Assembly: GCA_030620095.1 (NCBI GenBank)
Contig: JAUTXW010001615.1
Span: 1,386,001 to 1,450,000, forward strand
Reading direction: 5' to 3'
Source of the DNA: Kuschelorhynchus macadamiae
Taxonomy: Eukaryota; Arthropoda; Insecta; Coleoptera; Curculionidae
Length of the DNA stretch: 64,000 nt
Part shown: positions 10,698-23,212 of the stretch, one piece after another
Layout of the letters: the number at the start of each line of letters is the position of its first letter
Numbering within the stretch: position 1 is the first letter of the stretch
The notes under the pieces: generated by a model
Told to the model about the DNA's origin: nothing
Databases searched by the model: none
Seen by the model: the letters and a program-made list of their open reading frames with translations, nothing else
Position numbers and translations under genes: made by a program

Positions 10698-12537
10698 GTG
10701 ATTCAGATGATGAGCCACTTCAGATTAAAAAATGCAGACTTCAGCAAACCATCGAGCCAAGTAAAATATTGGAATGTGAAAACCAAGATTCTACGATTGA
10801 AGATGTTGCAGTTGCGTATGATAGCGAGGAGAAGGAGAAGAACAAGTCCAGAAAAAGAAAGTATTTTCCTAAAAGCTAGAAACGTAACAAAATGAAGCAT
10901 GAGAAAAACAGTGGCAAGTCATACATAACATACAAAGGGGTACAGGTTCCAGCAAAACTTCCTTGTACAGAAAATCGTCTTTGCAGGGAAAAGTGCCGTT
11001 TATAATGCGATGGAAAGTTTTGCAATGAAAGTAGAATACGTTTGTGCGAAGAATATTATTTGTGAGAAGCAAATGAAAAAAATTCTTACCTTTTTGGAAT
11101 TTTAGAGCCGTTTGCTGTCAAGCAGCAATCTGGTGTTCAAAAACTTCGTCAAAAATCTTTTAGGTATTTTTTTACGGTAGGAGGTGAACGCCGACAAGTG
11201 TATAAGGAAGCTGTGATATCAGTGCTAAGCATTGGGCGTAAGAAGATCGATTTAATCCGAAATCAAATATCTATCGGAAGATCAACTCCCAAGCAAGATG
11301 AGAGGGGGCGCCATCATAATAGACCTAATCAGACTTCTGAAGAAAAGCTAAATTTTGTAGCCAAGCATATTAAATCTTTTCCCTCTGAGATGTCCCATTA
11401 TTCTAGAAATGAAAATCCAAGTCGATTGTACCTTTCACCCTGGTTATTCATAAGAAAGATGTACGTGTTGTATAAAGAAAAGTGTGGGGACCAAAACGCT
11501 GTTCCTGTTTCTTTTGCCATATACAGTAATATTTTTGCAAATGATTTTAATTTTGGCTTTGGGTCTCCCAAAACCGATTCTTGCAAAGTATGCGATGTGA
11601 AAGTCAATGGTGCCAAATTTAAGAAAGCTTTTGAACAACAAAAAATGGATCGCTAAACTGCAAAAAATATTGAAAATAACCTATACCTTACTTTCGATTT
11701 ACAGAAAACACTTCCTTTGCCAAAAATTTCCACTGGTAAAGCTTTTTACTTGCGACAGGTATGGCTTTATATTCTAGGAGTTCATTCAGTTTCAATACAT
11801 CAGCAGAATGGCAAAGGGTATTTTCATATTTGGACTGAAGATCAAGGATCTCGTAGGCCTGAAGAAGTAGGTAGTTCAATATTGGCATTTCTCGAAAATA
11901 TAAAGGAAGAAAATAAAAGTTTTGATCACCTAATAGCATGGAGTGACTCGGCGGGAGGTCAAAACAAAAACTTTTACATTGTATGCTTATGGCATTATTT
12001 AATAAAATGTGGCACATTTAAGAGAATTGATCACAAATTTCCTAAGGTAGGACGTACTTTTATGGGCTCAGATAGAGATTTTGCTACTGTAGAAAATGCG
12101 ATCAGAAAACATCAGAATATTTATACTATTGATCAATACCTGTCAATCACCACAGAAGCTAGAAGAACGACGCTCTTCAACATAACAAGAATGGCAGATA
12201 CATTTATTGACATTAAAGAATTGCCACGAAAACTAGGAGTTATAAATCGAACAAAAGTGAAAAGAATGAAAAAGTATTATTTAGGGATGTTCGCTGTACT
12301 CGGGTTGAAGACTTTGGGATAACCAAATATAGATATTCATTTGCTGAGACCGAGGATTGGACTATTGTAGACATAAGGAAAACCAGGTAGAATAATAAGT
12401 CTCAAGCGGGAACTGATAATTTGTTAGTTAACATTGACAAATCCAAAGCTATCGCAGCAAAAAAATATGAACAGATTCCTTTCATCCAAGAAAACCTCAG
12501 AGGTTTCTATTATAATTTGAAAAGAGAAGAAAATTAA
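10698..12537 (+). pseudogene. DUF7869-like protein, broken; putative RNase H-fold transposase
   Basis: Exon E begins after TTTTAG at 10698, in frame with exon D. The reading passes an acidic DSDDEPLQ block and a basic KSRKRKYFPKS segment, then a stop at 10877. The conserved part runs from about 11160: YFFTVGGERRQVYKEAV, DERGRHHNRP (near 11300), SHYSRNENPSRLYLSP, FGFGSPKTDSCKVCD. A single TAA (11654) interrupts the frame, which continues with LTFDLQKTLP, IAWSDSAGGQNKNF and FMGSDRDFATVE. These Asp/Glu blocks match CTDLQ, VWSDRCVGQNNN and CDRDFALIE in the copy at 28.9 kb, the pattern of the DUF7869 family (WSD...QN...GH...D...IE). A frameshift near 12310 leads to a C-terminus ending FYYNLKREEN, like FYNNLPSE there. 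Calling it a transposase is inference from terminal repeats, not from known biochemistry. Confidence 0.7.
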
Positions 12538-12907
12538 AAATAAGTGTTCATGTATTTTTTTTTTGTTAAAATGGGTCAATAAATAAAAAAAAAATTTGCT
12601 GAATAAAAAGTTTTTGCAAATATAACACTCTTTTCATTTACAGATAAATATGGCTCTTCATGAATAATAGTTCTGAGAAAGGTGTTATCTCAATTTTTTC
12701 ATATTTTTTTGTAATTTCTGACATTACAGATATATTTCTTTAAAGTTGATATACTACAAGATTTTTCAATGTGTCTTTATATATTATGCCATCTAACACT
12801 ATTAAAAAATAGATCATACAAAAAGTTGCAGGCTTTAAACTTTAACTCAAATTATTTCAAAACTAAGAAAAACGTGTTAAGACCTTTTTGCATTATGGTC
12901 TTCAATT

Positions 12908-14010
12908 ATTGATCACAAATAGTATGAATCTTATTTCAAGTACTTCCTACTTTCTACTTCCGTGTAATGAATTTATATGGACTTTGTGCGCTAAATTTTT
13001 TATCATGCAATTATATACCTATACTCAAAAAATGCTTTATGTCCTATTTATTATTTATATTATACTTTCTAATACTGAAAACATAAAAATTCATAAATTA
13101 TACTTTTAATTAAATTAATAAATATTTACTGGAACACTTGCACCCTTATATACCTCCTGATATTGATTTTTGGTCGAATCTGCACAAATGACAAGATTCG
13201 TCCTTCACGTTGACTGTACCATTTTGAAACGCTCAGAGACATCCAAGTTAAGACGAGCATACAAGCTCAAAAATTTGTCTGATATATCTACCTCTATTCA
13301 TCTCGCAGAATTTACTGTATCTTCGTCTTTGTCTCTCATCTTGGGAAGCTATCATAGACGTAGCTGTAATAGCTCTCAGCACTATTCCCAAACTGTATCT
13401 TTTTTTCTTTAAAGTTCATTTTCCGTCTTGCTTACTTTTGTTTGTCCCTAATCTGCGATTTCGCGATAAATAATATTCAAAATTACGCGTTTATTTCATT
13501 GAATTAAGTGTAGAACATTTTAGAATGCAGAAAAGAAAAGAAAAGCGTTTTGAATTTCACGAGCAACGTCAATATAGCGCCTTCTGCTTGCACTTTCTCT
13601 GGAAATAGAGTGACAACACGAAGTAGCTATCTCTCTCTTAGATGCTTTATTTACATTGGTTTGAGCTTCTCAACTGTATTATCTCTGGCATGCTGATCTA
13701 ATCTTAATTTCCACTCTTGGATCAAGATATACCGATTTTCAGTCAAATCAGACCACCACTTAATATGTATATTTATATTTAATACACATTAAGTAGAAAA
13801 TAAGGCTCACCCAACTTTTTCTTTCATAGAATGAGAAGAATGTAAATTTTCTATTTTACTTATATTAAAAAATTGTAAAATTCTATAGGACTTTTTGTTC
13901 AAAAGACCCGAATTTAAAGGGAAAAGTTTTCGACTTATTTTCATAAATATTTCAGAGAAAAGTTTGCGAACCTTTTCGTAGAATCGTAGGTGGGAAATTC
14001 GCCATCACTA
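12908..14010. other. No recognised gene
   Basis: AT-rich sequence with only short, unsupported frames. No repeat family shared with the rest of the window was noticed. Confidence 0.45.
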
Positions 14011-14770
14011 CCAGTGGCGGCTCGTGGATTTAAGAAAGGGTGAAACGTAGCATAGGTAGGTGCACAGCCCCGTAGGTAAAAATAGCGCCGCAGGGGAAAA
14101 ATTTTCGGTTCGCCACGCCCAAAATAGCTATTTTTTACATTTTTATTATGTTAATTATTCATAGCTTCGGAGCGTTTTTTAATACTTAGGGGAAATAATA
14201 TGAATTTATCAGATTTTAAATATATTTTTTTGTTCTTAGAAAACAGTTATATACCACGATACACGACACGATGCAAAACTGCTTCCGCCTCCGATGATCC
14301 GAATGCACTAATTTACATTATTTCTATAATAAGCGAACAAGCGCCTGCAGCGTGCAGCAACAGTTTTATGCCACTCCCATCTCTATTTGACTTACGGATA
14401 TTCACCATTGCATTGCCATAACAAATTCCGTAAAAAAATCTAAGCGCGAAAGACGGCATGCGGGGTAGTCTGAAGTGGAATTTGTTAACTGCTGATTGTG
14501 ATTCTTCAACGGGTCGCTCTTATGAAAAGATGTTCAGCGCGCTACGTTTTTAAGTCATTATTATTTTTTGAATATATAATGCTCTAGTTTTGATAGAAAA
14601 TACTATAAATAAATAAATAAATGAATAAATAGTCGACTTTATATTACAGAAATGCATATTTACATAGACAGTGTAATATTATTCAAAAAAAAAGTGGCAC
14701 CACAATGAGGCGAAGTCTAGCACAAGTCGGCTACTCTACTTAACCTCTGAAAGTAATGCAGAAAATGTAT

Positions 14771-17700
14771 CAGTATTGCCAGGTCAAAAATTTTAATTTC
14801 TCTAGCAAAATCTCAAAAAATTCCCTAGAATTTCCCTAGATCCTTCAGTTCCGAAATTCCCTAGAATTTCTCTAAAAAAACGGGATTTTCCCTAAAATTT
14901 CACAAAAAAGAATTTTGTTGTTTGCTTTATAATTTTTATATAATATTTATGAAATAATTTTGTTGGGACTTTGAATAAAACAGGGAATGATCTAACAAAG
15001 ACAATGCAGTCTGTATGTTATGTTATGTATTATATTCTTCAATCAAACTAAAATACAGAGTATAATAAAAGATATAGATACAAAAATCTAAATCATAAAA
15101 TATAAGTATAAACATTTAAATTATGGTTTAAAAATGTGAGAAAACTAAAGCCCAATATTATAGAGCACGCAAGAACAGAATTAATTATTGTAAATATTTT
15201 CATTTAGTTTTGCAACTAAATCCTGATCTATTTGAAAGTCAAAGCAATTACTACTTTTTGTTAATTTTTTTGTGTACATGATGCCACTTAGGGTTTTTGT
15301 TGATAGCCGATTTCTAATTTTTGTTTTATTTAAATTGATTTGCGAAAATATCCTTTCCACCGTTGCACTGGAATGTGGTAAACAAAACAGTTGGAACACA
15401 AAATCGCAAATATTTGGATATAGGAATGAGTCGTCACCTGCTTTTAATTTGCTCATTTTTACCCAAAATTCTGAAATATTTCTATCTTGAAATTCACTAA
15501 AATCAATGTTTTGTATTTCACGCCACTCTCGATCTACGTCGTTAAGTTTTTCTTGTTTTACCAAATTAGGAAATAGTATGGCCAAAGGTGCAATAGAATT
15601 GTGTTTCTTTTGTACAACTGAAGTAGGATCAAGTAAATTTATTTGTTTTAAAATTTTCTGCGACGAATCTTTAAAATTAAACCGTTTGCTAATTTGTAGA
15701 CAGCCTTCGATAAAAAATTCTAAACATCGTTTCCGAAAGTCTAATGATTCGTCATTATTTAGGTTGTGCATGTTGTTTTGAATTTTCCCCTCCACTATTG
15801 CCCCTAGATAAATATTTTCAATTTGTAAGATGTTACGTGGATTTTGAAATTCAATATTGTCAATAGCGGTTGAATCAATATAGTCCTCTTTCATATAACA
15901 ACGCAACATGGTTTTCAAAATATTTATCACTCGTGCGTGAAGAATATGTATTTTTACATTTTCCGATTGCATTTCTAGGGTCAAGCTATTAAATAGCGGC
16001 AAAGAGAAATCTAAAAATTCTAAATAAAGGCGAAAAGATGGATCTACAAGTTTAGTAAGAATATTCTCAGCAGTTGGTATTTTATCAAGTAAGTGAGCGT
16101 TAGTGAAATATAAAACTAGCGCATTATATTGTTCTAACAATCTTTTTACTACAGCGAGTAGCGATAACCATCTAGTTTGGCTGGGATGTAAAATTTTGTG
16201 TGGTTTTATTTCAAGATAGTTTTGAAGTTCGGTTAAGTCGGACTGTCTTTTGCAGCTGTACTTTAAAAACGAATAAATATTCCTAGCGGTTTCCTCAATG
16301 GTAGAGGGTAGTTTTTCGCAAGCATAATTTGCACATAAAGCAAACGAGTGGCATATGCACTTCATAACGAATAAATTTGGAATGTCTTTTTTTAGCAAAA
16401 CGGATAAAGAATGGCGCACACCCATCATTACACTTGCTCCATCGGCCGCAAAACCAATCATATTATTTTTATAAGGAATATTATTTTCTGAAAAAAATGT
16501 TTGTATACCCGTGTAAAGAGCCTCAGCTGTTGCTGAAGGCACCTGTAATAAGCCTAGAAACAAATCTACAACCTTGTATGTTTCATTGTCAAATGTCCTA
16601 GCTACCATTGCCAAATGTTTAATATCCCCTTTATCTGTAGATTCATCCACTATAAGTGAAAATTTGCTTTTACGTAACAAAGTTAATACCTTTTCAAAGT
16701 TATATTTTCCGGTTACATTTTTGACAATTGCTGTGGCTTTAGTTCTCCCGCAAGTTACATTTTTGGCAATTTCAGAATCACTATAAATTTCTCTATTTAA
16801 TTTTGACAGATGATCTAGACAACTAAATGAAATATTATGTTCTACTGCAAAAGTAGCTAATCGTATTTCTGCTTCTTTCACTTTTCGCTGAGTTGGCTGC
16901 TGGTTGCTGCATTGTGGGCATATCAATTAATGTTTGTTGTCGACTTATTCCCTTTGCATTGGAAATATGCTTTTTTCCCTTGGAATGCTTTTCAATTTCA
17001 GACTTACCGCATAAGAAGTCCTTATTGCAAGCTTTACAATAACAGTAGGTTTCGCCTTTCTTGCTTTTTGTTAGCCATCCTTTAAATGTGGTATCTTGCT
17101 CCCACTTTGAGTTGTACTTTTGAACATAGCTTCTTTTCCTTTTCCCCAAACTTTGCGGTTCTTCGGCCTCTTCAGAGCTTGATGATGACTGTGATTTAGA
17201 AGACGTTGAACTTGAAGCCATGTTGTTTTATCTACAAAGATATATAATTTTAGTCTAGCAAATATCTAGTTAAATACTCCCGATAGATTCAAAGTTTTCG
17301 AAAATAGGGAAAATTATTTCCGATAAAATAAAAATACATACCTACGTTTTTTAAGTTTCAGCCTATAAGATAATATGTAACTCTAGATGTCTTTAATACT
17401 TAATTGATAGGTAACTGTAACTAATAAAGCCAATTGCATCAGCGTACGGATCTTTTACACAACACCCTAATATCGACTAACGCCTCAACTAACGCCTAAC
17501 GTAGCATCGAGTCGAAAACAACAGACACATTCACTGCATACACATAAACATAAAATAAACTAAAACTCAGTATTTCCCAGAAACCTGAAACTCTCTCGGT
17601 ACCGGTATTTCTCCGAAACCATTTATGTCGACTTTCAATTACAAAAACCGGGGAATTACAGAACTTACAACATCCCATTAAAAGGAATCTACGGTAACTA

Positions 17701-18051
17701 ATCCATTCTGTAAACAAAACTTTCGTGTGGTTATCATAGATGGCAGCATCTTAAAGGTAAATAGGTAAATGTACAGTGGCACAGAAAAACATAAATTTAA
17801 ACAGTGGCTTAATATATTATATTAAGCGACTGTAGGTAAAATTATAAATGCATGATTATTGATTATTTACTTGTGTTTAAAAAACGAACTATTGGCATTG
17901 ATTTAAGTAAAGTGAATGAAGCTTTTACCTCAAAAATTATTCAAACAAGGTTTTCAAAAAATTCCCTAAATTACTAAAAAACTCCCTTTTTCCCTACAGG
18001 TTCCATTTTTTCCCTAGATATAGGGAAATTTCCCTGCCAATGGCAACACTG
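14771..18051 (-). mobile_element. hAT transposon, near-complete, perfect 8-bp duplication
   Basis: Left end CAGTATTGCCAGG and right end, read inversely, CAGTGTTGCCATTGG share an 11-bp inverted repeat with one mismatch. AAATGTAT flanks both sides (14763-14770 and 18052-18059), the 8-bp duplication expected of hAT elements. Length is 3281 bp. Both subterminal regions are rich in 'TTCCCTAGAATTTCCCTA'-type motifs (14815-14900 and 17960-18035), possible transposase sites. The gene lies on the minus strand. Confidence 0.92.
15181..17221 (-). pseudogene. BED-finger hAT transposase, one frameshift
   Basis: From ATG 17221: a Ser/Glu-rich N-terminus, a basic GKRKRSYVQKYNSKW segment and a BED-type zinc finger (YCKACNKDF...EKHSKGKKHI). 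The frame breaks near 16882-16885, where the coding strand has four A instead of three in GCGAAAAGTG. The reading resumes in the frame that runs to 15181 with VKEAEIRLATFAVEHNISF. This frame has a LIVDESTDKGD block (first Asp), GFAADGASVMMG (second Asp), CICHSFALCANYAC (the hAT C-x2-H-type motif), TRWLSL, and a C-terminal dimerisation region HSSATVERIFSQINLNKTKI. With the one-base change the product would be about 650-680 residues, usual for hAT. No other stop is seen, so it is either a recent pseudogene or a sequence error. Confidence 0.88.
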
Positions 18052-18239
18052 AAATGTATAAGTATATAAATAAAAGAAAATCTAATATATAACAAATATA
18101 GATAGAATCAATATATCCAAAATAATTCACAAGTAATTGCATAGTTATGATTTAAAATATAAGAAAATTATGGAGAAATTTGAAATTGTGACGCTAGACT
18201 TTAAGTACTTTGAAGTGTCAATAAAAAAATTTTAAATTG

Positions 18240-18820
18240 TTTTTTGAACTGAGTTACATTAAGTGAGATAAGGTTATGTTGCAAATAGTTATATGTTTTA
18301 ACGGCATTATACGCAAATGACCTCTGAAACATAGTTTTGCGACCTTCCATTGGTCAGGAAAGTAGCCATTTTCTATGCGGAGATTAATAATATGAACAAG
18401 ATATAATATCAATAAAAGGGCTGCTATATTGCAGCATAGATGCCTTAATGCTATCTACACCCGCAGCATCATTTTAAATATTCTTTAACACTAAATGTAC
18501 CTCTTCAACTGTTGTCAACTTAAAAGAAAAACTAATATCATTTTTAAAAAGATAATTACTATAGCACTTAATTTTATTATCACAATTTAATACATTCTGC
18601 AAAAAAGTCCAAAATAATCACTAATTAAATTGGGATTCTGCAAATTTTCGGGGATGGTTTTATTGTTTTGATTACAGACATTTAAATCTTTTAATGCCCT
18701 CCAAATTTTACAGTGGTTTTGATCAGCAAACAGTGAATCAAGATACTTTTTTTTTTCACGTCTCACTACCGATAGTGCGAAATTTCTTAACCTTTTATAA
18801 TTTTCAAGTAAATTGATTGG
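18240..18820 (-). pseudogene. LINE reverse transcriptase fragment
   Basis: Minus-strand reading has NYKRLRNFALSVVRREKKKY, a linker KIWRALKDLN, and LISDYF, as in the segment between endonuclease and reverse transcriptase of jockey/CR1-type LINEs. After stops it continues with AAGVDSIKASMLQYSSP (RT motif region) near 18440 and NGYFPDQWKVAKL near 18360, then a C-terminal-like NYLQHNLISL. The polymerase core with YxDD is missing, so it is internally deleted. Confidence 0.65.
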
Positions 18821-18879
18821 AAAACGTAGGTGAAGAGGCGCTTCACCCGCGTCTCCTGGCGAGCCGCCACCGAATTCAC

Positions 18880-20530
18880 TAGAAATTTCATAAAAAGTGA
18901 AAGTGTACTGATACCTTTGTTTATGCTGAAATTTATTTTCTTTCACCGAATTGTCAAGAATTAGTGACGAGTTAATGTAACTAAATGTTTTTATTATTAT
19001 AACAAAGAACCATATAACAATGGGAATCGTTACGTAAAATAAAGGATGGCGGATGTCCCTTGCCTGGATTTTGATCAACATTGTGCACTTATCACTAAAT
19101 TTTTATACTAAAGGGCACCGTAATCCTTTATTTCCACATTGTAAATCAATACAAAAAAGAAGTTGAAAAACAAAGTAGAGTTCATTGACGACATTAGTAT
19201 CATTTTATATTATTTTACTATATTTTTTTATTATTATACAAAATGTAAGTCAAAAATATAAATAGGCAAGATACATCTGTCATAACAAATCACTTACTAT
19301 ACTAAATTATTAATATTCTAAACGAATACATTATTACTGCTACAACAAAGATCAAACAGTTATTGTTTAAATGATTTTTTATGAACTAGGAAAGTTCATA
19401 TCGCCATTCTGTCAAGAAATTAATAGTTTTTAACAAAACCATGTTCTACATTTAAACGAAAATTTATTTTAAATAAACACACAACCTGTAGGGGTCGTAG
19501 ATTACTGATCAACCAGACATAACACCTCGTATTGTTAGAAATGGCTAATTATTTCTAAGGATTAAAGTATAATCAGAAACTTTTGTAGGCGTTAATATTT
19601 TCAGCAACAATTTCTATTATTAAATTTACGTTCACCATTCCGTCATGTAACTCCGAAACTAAAAATATTTAGATATAGGTATGCTTCTTCCTAATGTTCC
19701 TAAGATTTAACTGTTTGGACCCCCCAAAATTAACTTCTAGTTTGCCTATGGGTCACAGTAGCGGGTTAACTTGAGGTTATTAAAACTACCCGTAAAACCA
19801 TAAGTATTATGTGTTATACAAGAAACAAATATTAATGATAGAGGCAAGAGTGAAGAACAGTTCAGTCTCTTTAATCCGAACAAATAACAGCAAAGGGTTT
19901 GTCGCATTAGCGATATGTCCGGGTTACTGGATTATTATTTTTACTAAAAATGTAATACCGAACAAAAAGTTTACATACGTTCTTCAAAAGTAATAAACCT
20001 TTTTAGATTTTAAGATCTAACAACTGATGAAACCACAGTGTTTTCGTTTACTTAGTTAAAATGGATGTGCATCGAGTAACTTCTAGTGGTGTTCTATATT
20101 TAAAACTTTTTGAAACTATTAAATTAACTAAAATTATAATCATTTAATCCCGACGATGATATTAATGGCCTGTCCTCTAGGAGGGCTAAGGCGGAGAGGT
20201 TAGAAAACGTGCTTTTGGCCGAACTGTACAAAAATATATTATTTTCATATTAGGTATTTGGACAAACTGGGAAAAAATTTCATCATATGCGCAAACTGAT
20301 CGCAAATGCGCAAACGAAAGCAATGAAGAAAATAACATTTTATTAATATAAAAGAGTAACGCATTTATCACAACAACAGAGTTTTTTACAATTAGCTTCA
20401 TTATTTATATTACATTGTTCTACATGCCTTCCTTTATTTTTTATACACCCTTTGTATACCCTTCTTACACACTGTTTCGAAGCTCATTCATCGCCCTTCC
20501 TATTATTATTCTAAGCACCTCCTATATTAG
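18880..20530. other. No recognised gene
   Basis: AT-rich, only short frames without family similarity. Nothing supported. Confidence 0.45.
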
Positions 20531-20544
20531 CAGGCAGTTTTATA

Positions 20545-20890
20545 AACTAAAGCTTTTATGTGCCCCAGAAAAACAGGTCCATCACAGTTAAATCGTGGCT
20601 ATTCGGTGGCCAATAAATTGTTCCAAACTTCCCGATCCATCCATTATAGCGACCACTCAGACAATGGAGAGAGTGGAGATTCCCCATCTTCTTGCCAAAT
20701 AACTTTTCTATACACGCCCACTGGCGAATCCTCCAGCGTAACGTTAATATTGTTTCTTAAGAAATTATGGGATTTAATACAGTTTCCGGGCCATACCGCA
20801 CCAAAAACTTAAAGATTGTCTTCCTTGATATTGGATTTTTTCAGTCTGTCTTGGGTTTTGATTAGACCAAAAATGGGTGTTACCCCTGTG
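20545..20890 (-). pseudogene. Decayed mariner transposase fragment
   Basis: Minus-strand reading across frame changes gives FWCGMARKL, then VIWQEDGES (the position of QQDGAPP), WMDREVWN (RWIGR), and VFLGHIKALVYKTA. The last matches FFLWGHIKNVVYKTKP of the 24.7-kb transposase. The Asp-rich SPDLTP block is not readable. It is an old copy of the DD41D type. Confidence 0.5.
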
Positions 20891-21084
20891 ACATCCCTTG
20901 CTCGCAGTTTATTCCTTGCCAATATAGAACTTAAAACGTTTATGGAAGTCCTTGTTCTCTTAATCTTTGAAGCCTTATAAATTTGTAAGGTGTCATTTAT
21001 ATTTTCTTAACATTTTCCTGTTGGACCCTATACTAATACCAGTTAGTATAGCGCTTCTCTAGCTAAATCCCTTATTGATTTATT

Positions 21085-23212
21085 TGGAAAAAACGTCGAT
21101 ACTCCGACATATTTTGGAGAAGTTTATTTTCAATGGACAACAGCGATGTATGCGAAAGTTTCTCCCGCCCCGTTCAATTTCTAACGAAATTTTGTATACG
21201 TTTAGATGTTGAAAAATTGCGTTCTACTGATGAACTTGTGGCAGGTATTGTCGGTACTAATTCACACAATTTCGACACTTCGGTGTAGGCATCTTCCAGC
21301 TCCTTGTCTTTTAAAAATTGCATTAGTTCCTTAGCGTTATTTTTTGCGCTAATGTCATCAGTTTCGTAAATCACTTTTAGTTTAGATCGCAGTAACACTC
21401 CGTCGAAGAACGAAGAAGAAGAGATTTAAACGCATCTTCTGGAAAAGTTTTTCCTTTAAATGCATCAAAATTGCAGAGCTCGAGGAATTTAAAATCATTT
21501 AAACCGTTAAATCTATAGTTTATTTGTTGCTGAGTTTGATCGATTATTTCATAAAAGAGGCGTCTGTATGATGTTTGAACATCTCCGACCTTGTTTGTTC
21601 GAAGACGCTTGGCTTGTGGCTCTACATTTAACGTCATCGTTTTCTCCCAAAATAGGTCAAAGTCATCTCTTTTTTGGCTTAACATGGACTTAAAATCATC
21701 CACTTTTTTTAGGCAAAAAACAATAGCATTTGTTTTAGTTTGTAATATATTAAAAACATTGTCAGAGAATGGAAATATTTCTGAAAATATGTTCAACAAA
21801 TAATTAAAATTAAAATCTCGTTTCAAACACCCCCTCGAACTATTTATTGCTTCTGAGTCCCACGTTTCATTATTTTCTATTATATTCTCAAATAGTTCAA
21901 TCAGTGATTCACGATTTTCAGATACTGTTAACACAAGTCTTCCATTATAGTTCCACCTAGTAGAAGCTACTTTGGGTAATCAGTTGTGGACAATGGAGTC
22001 CAAAGCTTGTGTACGTTTTGTTGACTTGGAAAAATAAAGCAGCCATGCCACTTAAAGTAACGAAAAATACTTTACACTCTTTAATGTGATTGATGGACTG
22101 GGATAAAACTAAATTTAATTTATGAGCAAACCAATGGACAAACACAGTACTTGGGAAAGTTTCTCGAACTTTAGCTTGCACACCCCCTAATTGCCCTGCC
22201 ATCACTGCAGCGTCATCATCGCTTTGAGCAACTAATTTTTTCTTTCCATTAATTTCTTTAGTAACGTTATAAACTACGGTATATAATGCATCTATTGTAC
22301 GATTTTCGGACACGTTCTTAAAACCTAAAAATCGCTCTTGAATACTTCCGTCTGTTTTAACATAGCGTATTACTATAGATAACTGGCTAAAATTAGTGAT
22401 ATCAGTTTCGTCCAGAACAACAGCAATGAACCGCGCCTCGCTAATCTCCTGGTTAACTCTTTTTAGAATAATGGTTGCAACAGCGGAAATTAAATTATTC
22501 TGGATTCGATTCGAGGTTCCGCGAAAAACGCTAGACTGCTCTAAATGACTTTTTAAGCAATCATCATATTAGCCATTAAACTAAGTAAATCTCGAAAATT
22601 TCCCTTGTTTTCTCATGACCTCTAAATCCCAATTCGAGCTGTCCGTGAAAACAAACAACATCGACAAGTCTTCTTAATATATGCCTATATTTATCGACTA
22701 GTTCATTGTGTTGCCGGTGACTAATTTTCAACTGTTTATTAAGGGTGTGTTCAATTTTGGTTTTGCCGAAGACTTTTTCTTTTATGACGGCCTGCAAATG
22801 CGCTTTGGACATAATGTGTCTTTTTACAGCTTTATGGAAATCGTTTAAATCGGAAAAACCAGTTTTATTCCAGAGACCTTTTTCATTTTTAAAAAGGAAA
22901 CTTGGCCAACAAAATATTTTACTTGTATTTTCACACCCTGTTAGCCATTTAAATTGTTCATATTGTTTTTCCGGATAAAAATGTCTAATACAGTTTTTCA
23001 TTTTTGTGGTTAAATTTTTCATAGGCGGTTTTGCCCTTCGTTTGGAAATTATTTTAAGCGTATCAGCGAAGTTTAATGTTGAAAATCCCTTTATTATTAA
23101 GACACACCCCAAACACGCTCTTCTTAGTAAATTCTCCAACATTTTCAACGTTATTACCGACAGCCGAAGTTGACGGTATTTGCATATCCACGTCCGTAAT
23201 GTTGTCTTCCAT
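21085..23212 (-). pseudogene. TTF-finger/DUF4371-type hAT transposase, copy 1, broken
   Basis: From ATG 23212 (MEDNITDVDMQIPSTSAVG) a frameshift leads to a TTF-type region with IRHFYPEKQYEQFKWLTGCE, then NKTGFSDLNDFHKAVKRH. Further on are KTDGSIQERFLGFKNVSENR, LVAQSDDDAAVMAGQLGG, FVHWFAHKLNLVLSQSINH, and a C-terminal dimerisation block IPATSSSVERNFSTSKRI. This order is that of the ZMYM1-like / DUF4371 hAT group. The cysteine of the CFAH motif is changed to W here, and several frameshifts (for example near 21395 and 21950) break it. At about 21620 it reads MTLNVEPQAKRLRT without interruption. The same codons in copy 2 are split by another transposon. Confidence 0.82.

Larger units (their letters stand above)
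4782..12903 (+). mobile_element. DUF7869-like DNA transposon candidate, ends GAAGACC...GGTCTTC, AATT duplication
   Basis: Left end GAAGACCATAATGCAAAAAG (4782) is repeated in inverse orientation at the right end (...CTTTTTGCATTATGGTCTTC, ending 12903). About 27 bp match with one mismatch. Both sides are flanked by AATT (4778-4781 and 12904-12907), a 4-bp target duplication. The second element of this type (28656-31818) also has GAA...TTC ends and a 4-bp duplication. Inside lies the broken DUF7869-like gene (8875-12537). The 3.5 kb between about 4830 and 8340 has no coding sequence and contains at least one MITE, so the original element was probably shorter and later enlarged by nested insertions. 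The chief doubt is whether 4782 and 12903 belong to one insertion; AATT is short and common in AT-rich DNA. Confidence 0.55.
14012..18878. mobile_element. Possible outer element with GTGGCGGCTCG ends
   Basis: AGTGGCGGCTCGTGG at 14012 and the inverse of GGTGGCGGCTCGCC near 18864-18878 form an 11-bp inverted pair, and both are followed inward by GGGTGAA. CAGTGGCGGCTC-like ends are common in hAT MITEs. I see no clean 8-bp duplication outside them. The intact hAT (14771-18051) would lie inside. Weak call. Confidence 0.25.

Noticed and set aside
18587..19081. 164-codon minus-strand frame as a gene
   Set aside because: Only its second half matches a LINE; the first half is unrelated sequence read through by chance.
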